DNA of 64,000 nucleotides, taken from positions 3,844,001 through 3,908,000 of the forward strand of contig CP114179.1 in NCBI GenBank assembly GCA_039555135.1, in the 5' to 3' direction. The translations under genes and the position numbers were made by a program. This DNA is from Phycisphaeraceae bacterium D3-23. GTDB taxonomy: Bacteria > Planctomycetota > Phycisphaerae > Phycisphaerales > Phycisphaeraceae. The notes below the pieces were generated by a model. It ran no database searches. It worked only from the letters and a program-made list of their open reading frames with translations, and was not told the origin of the DNA. Positions 43,316 through 51,984 of this stretch are shown here, piece by piece (position 1 is the stretch's first letter; each line of letters begins with the position of its first letter).

Positions 43316-43358
43316 CGCGGTGGGTTGCGCTCGCGGACTCGCTCCACCCACCCTACGG
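43316..43358. repeat. Family A repeat, right flank of the RAYT gene
   Basis: Inverted copy of the left flank: CGCGGTGGGTTGCGCTCGCG, then GACTCGCTCCACCCACCCTA. It lies 20 bases upstream of the RAYT start. Confidence 0.92.
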
Positions 43359-43372
43359 TTGAGCCGATATCC

Positions 43373-44023
43373 CTACGCCTCGGTCCCAAAGATCCGGTCC
43401 CCCGCATCCCCTAGGCCCGGGAGGATGTAGCCCTTTTCATTGAGTTGGCGGTCGATGGCGGCGGTGTAGATCGGGACATCCGCGTGGTCTTTGCGCAGGC
43501 GGGCGATGCCTTCGGGGGCGGCGACGAGGCAGAGGAAACGCAGGTCGTTGCAGCCGCGCTCCTTGAGCACGCGCACGGCCGCGCTCGCGCTGCCGCCGGT
43601 TGCGAGCATCGGGTCGACCAGCAGCACCGGGCCGTCGGCGATGTTGGCGGGGAGTTTGACGTAGTAGCTGACGGGCGTGAGGGACTTCTCGTCGCGGAAC
43701 ATACCGACGTGGCCGACCTGGGACTCGGGGATAAGCTGGGCCATGCCCGTGGCCGGGCCCATGCCCGCGCGGAGGATGGGGACGATGGTGATGGGCCCGA
43801 CGAGCTGCGTGCCGTCGTAACTTTCGAGCGGTGTGCAGACGGTGTGCGGTTTCCGGGGGGCGTCGCGCAGGGCTTCGTAGGCGAGCAGTTGGCCGATGCG
43901 TTCGGTAAGGTCGCGGAACCGGCCGTGCGGCGTGGCGGTGTTGCGCAGCTCGGTCTGGAGGTGCGCGACCAGCGGGTGGTCGACGAGGTGGACGTGCGGG
44001 TCGTCGGCGGTGGGGTGCGTCAT
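43373..44023 (-). CDS. upp: Uracil phosphoribosyltransferase
   Basis: Salvage enzyme that turns uracil and PRPP into UMP; 216 residues. The PRPP-binding loop is LLVDPMLATGGSASAA, the substrate phrase ILRAGMGPATGM and the C-terminal ILPGLGDAGDRIFGTEA is canonical. I start at 44023 (MTHPTADDPHV); extra in-frame residues upstream come from a repeat. Confidence 0.95.
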   Translation of the reverse strand: MTHPTADDPHVHLVDHPLVAHLQTELRNTATPHGRFRDLTERIGQLLAYEALRDAPRKPHTVCTPLESYDGTQLVGPITIVPILRAGMGPATGMAQLIPESQVGHVGMFRDEKSLTPVSYYVKLPANIADGPVLLVDPMLATGGSASAAVRVLKERGCNDLRFLCLVAAPEGIARLRKDHADVPIYTAAIDRQLNEKGYILPGLGDAGDRIFGTEA

Positions 44024-44043
44024 TGGAAGCCAATGGGTGAGAG

Positions 44044-44136
44044 GTGGGGCGGGCATCCTGCCCGCCGAGGTACGTGATGCCAAGCGTAACTCATTCACCG
44101 CTGCGCCGCGATGGCGGGCAGGATGCCCGCCCCACC
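44044..44136. repeat. Family E-type inverted pair between upp and the GT39-like gene
   Basis: GTGGGGCGGGCATCCTGCCC (44044-44063) and GGGCAGGATGCCCGCCCCAC (44116-44135) form hairpins and also pair with one another. The right copy encodes the last residues of the GT39-like protein (GGAGILPAIAAQR). Confidence 0.88.
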
Positions 44137-46326
44137 GAAATCAGCTCCCGCGTGCCCGGCCTCAAGCTCCGCCGGTGGCAACCGGTACAGCGGCACGGGC
44201 CAGCTCGGGTCCAGCGCGGGCCGCCACGACTCGGCCAGCGCAAGCAGCAGGTCGGGCGGCAGGTGTTCATCGAAGCCGTAGGTCTGCGCGAGCCGGGCGA
44301 CCTCGGACCAGCCGACCCAGACATGGGTGATGCCTTGGGCGCGGAGCGCCGCGTTGATCTCGGCGATATCGCCGTTGGCGGCGCGCGCGATCTGCGCGAG
44401 CGGGTTGCTGTCGAACGCGGAGCCGTACACGATCGGGCGTTCGATGTAGAGCAGCGAGCTGTTGTCGCCGACGATGAGTGTTTTTGTTTCGGGCCCGAGC
44501 AGGTTGATCGGGTGCATGCCGGGCATCGCGAGCTGGTCGGGGTGGTTGGGGTCGCCCAGCGAGTCGATCGCCATCCAGATCGGGCGATGGACCGTGACGC
44601 CGTCGTCTTCCAGCTCCGGGGCCTGTTGCCACAGCGTGGTGAGCGAGACGGTGAGCAGCGTGAGGATCAGGAGCATCGTCGCGATCGGCGGGAGCACGCC
44701 GCGCAGGGTCTGCGTGACTTCACGGACCCGGCCCGCGCCGATGGCGAGCATCACGCTGCCGGGCACAAGGGTGTAGATGAGGAACCGGCTTTGCAGGTGC
44801 GTTGTGAGCCGCCAGAAGACGAGCTGCCAGAGCAGGAAGGCGATGAGTACGAGTGCGGTGCGCCACGTGCGCGGGTGGCCGAGCATGAGCGCGCAGCCGG
44901 TGAGCACGGCGAGCCAGAGCACGGGGAGCCCACGCTCGCTGCTGAAGCGTGCGATGTTGTTGGATTCGGGCGGGACGGGTGTGCCGCCAAGCGCGCCGTA
45001 ACCGATGTTGCGTAGCCATTGTCGGGAGAGCGCATCGAAAGTGCCGGCGTGGTTTGCGTCGAGCATGTGTGCGGTGTGCCAGCGGTCGGAGAGGGTGTTG
45101 TCCCAGTGCCCGCTGCCGAGGAGGGTGGTGGCGAAGGGGAAGATCGGGTTGCCGGTGGCGATGGCGTTGCGTGCGAAGTACGGCGCGAGGGTGATGAGCC
45201 CGGCGATGGCGATGGCGGCGCCGAGTTGGAGGCGGTGCGAGATTACGGTTTGTTTCGCGCCGGCTTTCGTGTGCGTGAGTTTGTCGGGGGACAGGGCGAT
45301 GACCGCGATGGGCAGCGCGATCATGGGGCCGGCGGGGAGTTTGCACAGTGTCGCTGCACCGAGCAGGAGGCCGAGCGCCGCACCGCGTCGCCAGCCGAGC
45401 GGGCCGGGCTGCAGCGCGATGGCTAAGGCCGCTGTGCTGAACCCGAGCGCGGCCATCTCGTTGTAGGCGAGCGATCCCGTGACGACGACCCACGGCGTCA
45501 GCAGCAACGCCCCCCCGGCCACGACCGCGGCGGGGGTCGGCCCAAAGCGGCGGGCGGCTTCGACGACGCCCCACACCGCGAGCAGTGCAAAGCTCGCGTG
45601 GAAGACCTGGCAGGCGTAGACCGCGTCGCGCATCGCCGAGGAGCCACCGCCGAAGATCAGGCCGATCGCGGTGTAGCTGTGCTCGATGAGGCCCGGCAGG
45701 AAGCTGTAGACGTTGTGGTCGAGCGGTGTTGCTCGGCCGACCGCGATCCACTCCTTCGGGATCTGCAGGTGGTAGCTGGTGACGTCGTATGCGAAGGCCT
45801 CGACGCGCCACAGCGTACCCGGCGGGCAGGCGGCCGCGACGAGGAGCAGCGCGACGCCGGGCGCAAGGGTAGGTAGTGTCCACGGCCAGGCCCGGGCGGC
45901 GAGGTCGAGCTGGTTGAGTTGCTGGCGCGATTGATACAGACGCCAGAGCAGGATGCCGACGCCCAGCGCGATGGGGAGCAGGGCGGTGATATGGTTGACG
46001 CCGACGATCCAGAACAGCACGAACAACGCCAGGAGCAACGCGGCCATGCCGAGCGCGGCCTGCGCGAGTGCGCTACACCCGGTGGGATTGGGCAGCAGCC
46101 ATCGGCGGATCGGATCGCCCAGCCCGAACGCGGCGGCCCACAACAGCCCGGCCACGCCGAGCGCGGGGACGAGGTTGAGCGGCATGCCCAAGGCCCATTG
46201 TGCGCCGGGCACAAGCGCGCCGAAGATCGCGAACACCATGACGAATACAAACGCGGCGGCGCATGCAAAGAACACCAGCGCGGGCTGGGGGATGCGTCGG
46301 CTCGGCTCTGTTGCAGGATCGGGCAC
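44095..46326 (-). CDS. GT39/PMT-like membrane glycosyltransferase
   Basis: A 743-residue integral membrane protein with about 12 or more hydrophobic helices. An extracytoplasmic Asp and the phrase FAYDVTSYHLQIPKEWI follow the early helices, in the place of the GT-C catalytic Asp motif. The C-terminal 150 residues are a soluble domain (HRPIWMAIDSLG to the end). The layout fits GT-C enzymes that move sugars from polyprenyl phosphate. The GTG at 46326 is the start. The last 14 residues are encoded by a repeat hairpin. The acceptor is unknown. Confidence 0.72.
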   Translation of the reverse strand: MPDPATEPSRRIPQPALVFFACAAAFVFVMVFAIFGALVPGAQWALGMPLNLVPALGVAGLLWAAAFGLGDPIRRWLLPNPTGCSALAQAALGMAALLLALFVLFWIVGVNHITALLPIALGVGILLWRLYQSRQQLNQLDLAARAWPWTLPTLAPGVALLLVAAACPPGTLWRVEAFAYDVTSYHLQIPKEWIAVGRATPLDHNVYSFLPGLIEHSYTAIGLIFGGGSSAMRDAVYACQVFHASFALLAVWGVVEAARRFGPTPAAVVAGGALLLTPWVVVTGSLAYNEMAALGFSTAALAIALQPGPLGWRRGAALGLLLGAATLCKLPAGPMIALPIAVIALSPDKLTHTKAGAKQTVISHRLQLGAAIAIAGLITLAPYFARNAIATGNPIFPFATTLLGSGHWDNTLSDRWHTAHMLDANHAGTFDALSRQWLRNIGYGALGGTPVPPESNNIARFSSERGLPVLWLAVLTGCALMLGHPRTWRTALVLIAFLLWQLVFWRLTTHLQSRFLIYTLVPGSVMLAIGAGRVREVTQTLRGVLPPIATMLLILTLLTVSLTTLWQQAPELEDDGVTVHRPIWMAIDSLGDPNHPDQLAMPGMHPINLLGPETKTLIVGDNSSLLYIERPIVYGSAFDSNPLAQIARAANGDIAEINAALRAQGITHVWVGWSEVARLAQTYGFDEHLPPDLLLALAESWRPALDPSWPVPLYRLPPAELEAGHAGADFGGAGILPAIAAQR

Positions 46327-46356
46327 GGCGACAGTGTACCGGGCAGTGCGACTCGC

Positions 46357-47676
46357 CTACGCCTTGACGTTGGCTTCCATCTTCAGCACCTGGTCGTCCG
46401 CGTGGTAGGACGATCGCACGAGCGGGCCCGACTCGCAGTGGCGGATGCCGACCTGCTCGGCCCGCTGCTTGTACGCCACAAACTGCGCGGGCGTCACCCA
46501 GTGGCTGATCGGCAGGTGGTTGCGCGTCGGCTGGAGGTACTGCCCGATCGTGAGGATGTCGAGCGTCTCATGCACCCCCGGAAAGGTGCGGCGGGGGTAG
46601 GCGAGCGAAGCGATGCGTGTGGCTGCTTCCGCGGGTTTGGCGGGGCCGTCATGATCCCACAACGGGTTGGTGTGTTCGACGAGGTAGCCGCCGCGTCGGA
46701 GCTTGTCGCCCAGTTCGGGCTTCTCGCCGCCGTGGCCCAGGTGTAGCGACTGGCCGGACGCGAGATCGATCGCCTGCGCGGCCGCTCGCTCGGCGAGCCC
46801 GCGATTCGGGTCGGGCGCGACCCAGTGTTCATCAACATTCGTTGCTGCGTCGTCAGTGGACACGCCGGGCACCTGCACGCCGGCGACGAGGTCGTGGAAC
46901 ATCTGCTCGACCTCTTCTTCGCGCTCGCCGATGCCGACCATGATGCCGGTCTTGACGGTGAGCCCCTGTTCTTTGCCGCGCCGCAAGAGCTCGACGGACT
47001 GCTCGAACTTCGCCTGCGGGCGGACGACCTTGTACAGCCGCGGGACGGTCTCGACGTTGTGGTTGAGGATGTCGGGGCGTTCGTCGAGGACGAGCTGGAG
47101 CGCGTCCCAGTCGCCGTTGAAGTCGGGGATGAGGACCTCGACCTGTGTCCCGGGCGACTGCCTGCGGATCTCGCGGATGGTCTCGGCCCAGACCTCCGCG
47201 CCGCCGTCGGGCAGCTCGTCGCGGTCAACACTGGTGATGACCAGGTGCTTGAGGTGCATGATCGCCGCCGCCTCGCCGACCCGCCGGGGCTCGTCCAGGT
47301 CATACTCGGGGGGCCGGCCTGTGGCGATGTGGCAGAAGCCGCAGGAGCGGGTGCAGGTGTCGCCGAGGATCATCATCGTCGCGGTGCCGCGTTCCCAGCA
47401 CTCGCCGAGGTTCGGGCAGCGCGCCTCGGAGCAGACGGTGTGCAGCTTGTACTTGTCGACGAGGTCGCGCGTCTCTTTGTAGCCCGGGCCGCCCGGGAGT
47501 TTCGCGCGCAGCCAGTCCGGCTTCTTCTTGCGGATGAACTCGATCCCCCCCCCGGAAAGTGCGCCGCCCCCGGAGCTCGCCTCGCCGGGCACGGGTCGGC
47601 AGCCGCCGGCACCGGCGAGCGGAGCGCCGGCCGCGATGTTGTCGAGCACCATGTTGGAGAGACTGATCTTCTTCAC
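46357..47676 (-). CDS. lipA: Lipoyl synthase with a large insertion
   Basis: Radical SAM enzyme that inserts two sulfurs into octanoyl groups to make lipoate. Both iron-sulfur signatures are present: the auxiliary cluster [13 protein letters not shown] and the radical [11 protein letters not shown], plus the C-terminal RSSYHADDQ. At 439 residues it is well above the usual 290-330. Residues about 268-372 (46561-46875) are extra, between the DLVAGV helix and [11 protein letters not shown], which are adjacent in ordinary LipA. The N-terminus also has a Gly-rich extension. The start is GTG at 47676. It is probably functional because all core motifs are intact. Confidence 0.93.
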   Translation of the reverse strand: MKKISLSNMVLDNIAAGAPLAGAGGCRPVPGEASSGGGALSGGGIEFIRKKKPDWLRAKLPGGPGYKETRDLVDKYKLHTVCSEARCPNLGECWERGTATMMILGDTCTRSCGFCHIATGRPPEYDLDEPRRVGEAAAIMHLKHLVITSVDRDELPDGGAEVWAETIREIRRQSPGTQVEVLIPDFNGDWDALQLVLDERPDILNHNVETVPRLYKVVRPQAKFEQSVELLRRGKEQGLTVKTGIMVGIGEREEEVEQMFHDLVAGVQVPGVSTDDAATNVDEHWVAPDPNRGLAERAAAQAIDLASGQSLHLGHGGEKPELGDKLRRGGYLVEHTNPLWDHDGPAKPAEAATRIASLAYPRRTFPGVHETLDILTIGQYLQPTRNHLPISHWVTPAQFVAYKQRAEQVGIRHCESGPLVRSSYHADDQVLKMEANVKA

Positions 47677-47716
47677 GGGGGCATTGTAGCCGGGCGAGGG
47701 CGGGGTACGAATAGGT

Positions 47717-47753
47717 GAAACAAAAGAAGCCCACGTTCAATGAACGTGGGCTT
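47717..47753 (-). terminator. Intrinsic terminator of the 106-aa gene
   Basis: A 13-pair palindrome AAGCCCACGTTCA/TGAACGTGGGCTT, followed on the minus strand by CTTTTGTTT. A near-identical hairpin is at 56255-56283. Confidence 0.85.
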
Positions 47754-47780
47754 GCGGATCGTTCTTGTTTTGGCGCTTAA

Positions 47781-48101
47781 TCAGGCGGCCGAGACTTCGA
47801 TGAACTTATCGACGCTGTTCAGGTCGCGGACGACGTCGGGGGTCGCGCGGAACGTGCCCGCTTCGCCGACGGTGCCGGTGACGGGGCGCTGCTTGACCAG
47901 CCGGCTCTCCCAGACGCGCCAGCGGCCGCCCCGGGTGGACATGGTCTCGTTGGCCTTGCGGACCTTCTTGAGACGCTTGTTCTCGGCGATCACGGCCGCG
48001 TCTTTGCTCAGCAGGCGGACGAGCGTCTTGCGTGCGGCCTCGCTCTTGGGGGCTTTGACGACCTTGACGGTCACGGTGCTGCCGGGGGTAATGTCGCTCA
48101 T
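47781..48101 (-). CDS. Small basic conserved-looking protein, 106 aa
   Basis: A 106-residue cytoplasmic protein with a beta start (GSTVTVKVVKAP), a basic helical middle (RLLSKDAAVIAENKRLKKVRK), an RGGRWRVWESRL segment and a final VRDLNSVDKFIEVSAA. It has its own strong terminator and coding-like composition. I do not recognise a family. The middle resembles nucleic-acid-binding basic helices, but this is only a hint. Confidence 0.65.
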   Translation of the reverse strand: MSDITPGSTVTVKVVKAPKSEAARKTLVRLLSKDAAVIAENKRLKKVRKANETMSTRGGRWRVWESRLVKQRPVTGTVGEAGTFRATPDVVRDLNSVDKFIEVSAA

Positions 48102-48184
48102 GGCGGGCTTCTTTGGGCGTTGAGGGGGCGTTGGGGGCTTGAGTTCAGTCGAGCCACGTATTATGGCCGACCCGGCCGTCAGGG

Positions 48185-48916
48185 TCAAGACGCGGCCACT
48201 TCGGCGGCGAGGGCCGGCGGGGTGCCGATCCCCACAACGAAGACCTCGCCGAGGTGGTGCCGGGCCTTTTCGGCGGTAAACCCGTGTTTGGGGGCGACAA
48301 ACGTCACCGTCGCGTCGGCCCGGACGGAGGGCGTGGCCGGCTCGCCCGTGTCGCAATCCAGCCCCGAGGGCACATCGACGGCGAGGACCATCGGCGCGGG
48401 GGCCGGCTGGCCGCCGGCGGCGTTGATGGCTTCGATGACGGCCGCGGCGTGGGGCCGGAGTGCTTGCGATGCGTCGAAGCCGGTGCCCAGCAGGGCGTCG
48501 ATGATGACATGCGCCGCAGTGAGCTTAGGCGCGTGCTCGGCGAGCGATGTGGCATCATCGACGCGCAGGACCGGGATGCCCATGCGCTGGCAGATGGTGT
48601 GGTTCGTCGCGGCGTCGCCTTCGAGTGAGGCAGGGTCGGCCGCGCTGAAGGCGACGACGCGTCGGCCGGCGTTATGGAGGTGACGCGCGATGACGTAGCC
48701 GTCGCCGCCGTTGTTCCCGCCGCCACAGACGATGGCGACCGCGTCGCCCCCGCGCGCTTCGAGCATCCCGGCCGCGACGTCGGTGGCGTTGATGCCGGCG
48801 TTCTCCATCAGGACGACCGACGGGATGCCGAGGTCTTCAACCGCGCGGCGGTCGATCTCACGCGCCTGGGCACGGGTCAGCAGCAGCGGGGCCGGGGAGT
48901 GTTGAGCGTCATGCAT
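48185..48916 (-). CDS. nnrE: NAD(P)H-hydrate epimerase
   Basis: Repairs damaged NAD(P)HX by epimerising the S and R forms. A 243-residue YjeF_N domain: MENAGINATDVA, the nucleotide-binding GGGNNGGDGYVIARHL, an IIDALLGTGF Asp and VDVPSGLDCDTG. The usual fused dehydratase (NnrD) half is absent, so the dehydratase may lie elsewhere. I start at 48916 (MHDAQ). Confidence 0.9.
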   Translation of the reverse strand: MHDAQHSPAPLLLTRAQAREIDRRAVEDLGIPSVVLMENAGINATDVAAGMLEARGGDAVAIVCGGGNNGGDGYVIARHLHNAGRRVVAFSAADPASLEGDAATNHTICQRMGIPVLRVDDATSLAEHAPKLTAAHVIIDALLGTGFDASQALRPHAAAVIEAINAAGGQPAPAPMVLAVDVPSGLDCDTGEPATPSVRADATVTFVAPKHGFTAEKARHHLGEVFVVGIGTPPALAAEVAAS

Positions 48917-48925
48917 AAGCGAATC

Positions 48926-49131
48926 GTAGGGTGGGTGGCGCGAGTCCGCGAGCGATACCCACCAGGGAAATCCGAGTTTGGGTGCCACACAACTGCCCGG
49001 TCCGCCGGGCTGCTGTGTGCGAATGGAACAAAACACCTTGGGTCCCGCACACAGCAGCCCTCAGAGCAGGGCAGTTGTGTGGCACCGGAAGTGGTGGGTA
49101 GCGCTCGCGGACTCGCGCCACCCACCCTACG
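48926..49131. repeat. Family B inverted pair nested inside a family A inverted pair
   Basis: Outer arms: family A copies at 48926-48963 and 49092-49131, inverted. Inner arms: family B copies at 48980-49020 and 49048-49086, inverted, with hairpins GCCCGG/CCGGGC and GCCCT/AGGGC. It fills the whole gap between ispF and nnrE. Confidence 0.9.
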
Positions 49132-49132
49132 C

Positions 49133-49633
49133 CTACGGCAAGGCAGTCAGCAGCACGACTACATGGCACGCGATCGCGCGGTTCTCGCCCAGCGCATCGA
49201 CGCCTTCGTGGGTCTTGGCCTTGAGGTTGACCTGCGAGACTTCGCATCCCAGCAACCCGGCGAGTTTCGCCTTCATCGCGTCTTTGTGCGGCCCGAGCTT
49301 CGGGCGCTCGAGGATGACGGTGATATCCAAATTGCCGATCGCGTAGCCCGCCTCCCGCATACGCTTCGCCGCCTCACGCACAAACACGGCCGAGTCCGCG
49401 TCTTTCCACGCCGCGTCGTTATCCGGGAAGAGCTGGCCGATGTCCTCCTGGCCCAGCGCCCCGAGCAGCGCATCGGTCACGGCGTGGTAGACGGCATCGC
49501 CGTCAGAGTGTGCATCGCAGCCCCGGTCGTGATCGAGCGCTAAGCCGCAGACGATGAGGGCGTGGCCGGGCTCCAGTCGATGCAGGTCAAAGCCGTGGCC
49601 GATGCGGATTGTGCCTTCCAGTTTTGCCATCAC
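49133..49633 (-). CDS. ispF: 2-C-methyl-D-erythritol 2,4-cyclodiphosphate synthase
   Basis: MEP-pathway enzyme for isoprenoids; 166 residues. The metal ligands and signature are HGFDLHRLEPG and AHSDGDAVYHAVTDALLGA, followed by FPDND and the tail phrase KAKTHEGVDALG. It overlaps the NtrC-type regulator stop by four bases, so both share a transcript. The start is 49633 or the next Met at 49630. Confidence 0.95.
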   Translation of the reverse strand: MMAKLEGTIRIGHGFDLHRLEPGHALIVCGLALDHDRGCDAHSDGDAVYHAVTDALLGALGQEDIGQLFPDNDAAWKDADSAVFVREAAKRMREAGYAIGNLDITVILERPKLGPHKDAMKAKLAGLLGCEVSQVNLKAKTHEGVDALGENRAIACHVVVLLTALP

Positions 49634-51036
49634 TTCAGCCCATACTCATTCAGTTTCCGGTACAGCGTCCGCTCGCCGATGCCCAGCATCTTCGCGGCCT
49701 GTTCGCGGTTGCCGCTGGTGATGCGGAGGGCCTCGCGGATCGCGTTTTTCTCGAGCTGGTCGAGCGACATCCCGCCGCCGGTGAAGCCCCCGGAACCCGC
49801 GCCCGCATCGCCCGCTGTGTCAGCGGCAATGTCCGGGGGCAGGTGTCGCGGCTCGATCTTGTCGCCGTCGCACACGATCACGGTGTTCTGCACCGCGTTG
49901 ATGAGCTGCCGCACGTTGCCCGGCCAGTCGTGCTGCATCAGCATCGCCATCGCATCCTCCGCGACGCCGGGCACGGGGCGGTCCATCTCCTGCGCAAACT
50001 TCGTCACGAAGTGCTGCACGAGCTGCGGGATATCCTCGCGGCGCTCGCGCAGCGCGGGCAGGTGGATCGATGCGCCCTTGATCCGGAAGTACAGGTCCTC
50101 GCGGAAGGTGCCCGCCTCGACGAGTTCCTCGACGGTGTGGTTGGTGGCGCTGACCAGGCGCACGCTGACGTGGCGGGTCTCGTTCGCGCCCAGCCGGACG
50201 ACCTCGCCCGACTCGAGGACACGCAGCAGCTTGGCCTGCATGAGCATGGGCATGTCGCCGACCTCGTCGAGGAAGAGCGTCCCGCCATCCGCGTACTCGA
50301 ACCGGCCTTGCCGATCTTTGTCGGCCCCGGTGAACGCCCCGCGGACGTGGCCGAACAGCTCGTCCTCCAGGATCGACTCGCTCAGCCCCGCACAGTTCAG
50401 CGGGACAAACGGCTTCTTGGCGCGCTTCGAGTTGTTGTGCAGCGCCTGGGCGAACAGCTCTTTGCCCGTGCCCGACTCGCCGGTGATGAGGACGGGGATC
50501 TCGCTGGGGGCGACCTGCTTGAGCCGGGTGATGACTGCGCGCATCGCCGGCGAGCTGCCGATGATGCCCTCGAAGCCGTACTGCTCGTCGAGGCGTTCGC
50601 GGAGGTTGTCGTTCTGGGCGCGTAAGAAGACCTGCTGCAGCGCGCGGGTGCAGAGGGTGCGGAAGACGTCGAGGTCGAGGGGCTTCTCGATAAACTCGTA
50701 GGCCCCGTTGCGGATGGCCTGCTTGGCGGTCGGGATATCGCCGTGGGCCGTGACCATGACGGTCTCCGCGGCGCTCTGGCTCGCGCGGGCGGCGGCGAGG
50801 ACATCCATCCCGTCGGTCTCATGGTCCATCTTGAGGTCGGTGACGACGAGGTCGAACTGGCCGTGCCTGAGCTCGTCCTGCGCGGCGGGCAGGTCGTGGA
50901 CCAGCGTGCAGACGTGGCCCAGCCGACGCAACGCCTCGGCCATCACCTCGGCGTGGTCGGGCTCATCATCGACCACCAGCACCTGCGCGGACGGGACATC
51001 GGATTGTGTTTTCGTGTTGGCCATCGGGCGGGTCAT
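49630..51036 (-). CDS. NtrC-type sigma-54-dependent response regulator
   Basis: A 468-residue activator. The receiver domain has the acidic DDEPDH pair and the phosphoacceptor Asp in VVTDLKMD. The AAA+ domain has Walker A GESGTGKE, the sigma-54 loop GAFTGAD and Walker B GGTLFLDEVG. The C-terminal Fis-type helix-turn-helix is NREQAAKMLGIGERTLYRKL. No sensor kinase is adjacent. GGGA precedes the ATG at 51036; a later ATG at 51024 is an alternative. The gene starts 56 bases from the divergent mqnA. Confidence 0.92.
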   Translation of the reverse strand: MTRPMANTKTQSDVPSAQVLVVDDEPDHAEVMAEALRRLGHVCTLVHDLPAAQDELRHGQFDLVVTDLKMDHETDGMDVLAAARASQSAAETVMVTAHGDIPTAKQAIRNGAYEFIEKPLDLDVFRTLCTRALQQVFLRAQNDNLRERLDEQYGFEGIIGSSPAMRAVITRLKQVAPSEIPVLITGESGTGKELFAQALHNNSKRAKKPFVPLNCAGLSESILEDELFGHVRGAFTGADKDRQGRFEYADGGTLFLDEVGDMPMLMQAKLLRVLESGEVVRLGANETRHVSVRLVSATNHTVEELVEAGTFREDLYFRIKGASIHLPALRERREDIPQLVQHFVTKFAQEMDRPVPGVAEDAMAMLMQHDWPGNVRQLINAVQNTVIVCDGDKIEPRHLPPDIAADTAGDAGAGSGGFTGGGMSLDQLEKNAIREALRITSGNREQAAKMLGIGERTLYRKLNEYGLK

Positions 51037-51092
51037 CGTCCCTAACGCGGCGCGCGGGGTCAAGCCGCCGGGGCCGACTATAATTCCGTGCC

Positions 51093-51974
51093 ATGACCCA
51101 GCCGCGCGATCCATCGACCGCTTCTTCGCCGATCCGTGACGCTTCGACCCGCACCCACCGGGTCGGCTGCGTGAGCTATCTCAACGCGACGCCCCTGATC
51201 AGCGGGCTGGACCGCGAGCCCGGCGTCGCCGTCCGCGTCGATGTGCCCTCGGCCCTGCTCGACGACCTGCTCGCCGGCGAGGTCGATCTCGCCCTGTGCC
51301 CCGTCATCGACTTCTTCCGCGCCGACAAGCCGCTCAAGCTCGTCCCCGTCGGCGGGATCGGCTGTGACGGGCCGACGCTGACCGTCCGGCTTTACAGCAA
51401 AGTCCCCATCGACCAGATCACGACGCTGCACGCCGACACCGACAGCCACACGAGCGTCGCGCTGGTGCAGGTGCTGCTGCGTGAGCTGTTCGGTGTCGCG
51501 CCGACCATGATCGACTACTGTGCGCGTGAGTCGGTGGCCGAGGGCAAGATCGCCGAGCAGCCCGAGTCGGTGCTGCTGATCGGCGACAAGGTCGTGACCG
51601 GCTCGCCGCTTGCCGTCGCGTACCCGCACCAGTTGGACCTGGGCGAGGCGTGGCACCGGCTGACCGGGCTGCCGTTTGTCTTTGCGATCTGGATGGCGTG
51701 TGACGCGTCCGAACTGGGCACGCTGCCGGCTGTGCTGACGCAACGGCTGGAGAAGAACCTGCCGCAAGTCGTCTTGCTCGCGGAACAGTCGGCCAAGCGA
51801 CATGGCTGGCCGGTCGATCTGGCGGAGCACTACATGCGCGATGTGCTGCGCTACCGCATCGGGCCGCGCGAGCTCGAAGCGATCGCGCGGTTTGGGGAGC
51901 TTGCGTACAAGCACGGGCTGATCGATTCACTTCGGCCGCTCGCGCTCGCCACACCGACCCAGCGCGACGCATGA
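51093..51974 (+). CDS. mqnA: Chorismate dehydratase, futalosine menaquinone pathway
   Basis: MqnA converts chorismate to 3-enolpyruvylbenzoate, the first step of the futalosine route to menaquinone; 293 residues. The conserved start is RVGCVSYLNATPLISGL, followed by VPSALLDDLLAGEVDLALCPVIDF, the DSHTSVALVQVLL site and the C-terminal YRIGPRELEAIARF. It points to menaquinone use via this pathway. The helix-turn-helix gene follows after 10 bases. Confidence 0.94.
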   Translation: MTQPRDPSTASSPIRDASTRTHRVGCVSYLNATPLISGLDREPGVAVRVDVPSALLDDLLAGEVDLALCPVIDFFRADKPLKLVPVGGIGCDGPTLTVRLYSKVPIDQITTLHADTDSHTSVALVQVLLRELFGVAPTMIDYCARESVAEGKIAEQPESVLLIGDKVVTGSPLAVAYPHQLDLGEAWHRLTGLPFVFAIWMACDASELGTLPAVLTQRLEKNLPQVVLLAEQSAKRHGWPVDLAEHYMRDVLRYRIGPRELEAIARFGELAYKHGLIDSLRPLALATPTQRDA

Positions 51975-51984
51975 GGGGCCGCCC

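Noticed and set aside
42713-43358. An ordinary IS200/IS605 insertion sequence
   Set aside because: The transposase is of the RAYT type, the flanks are the dispersed repeat itself, there is no tnpB, and I see no second full copy.
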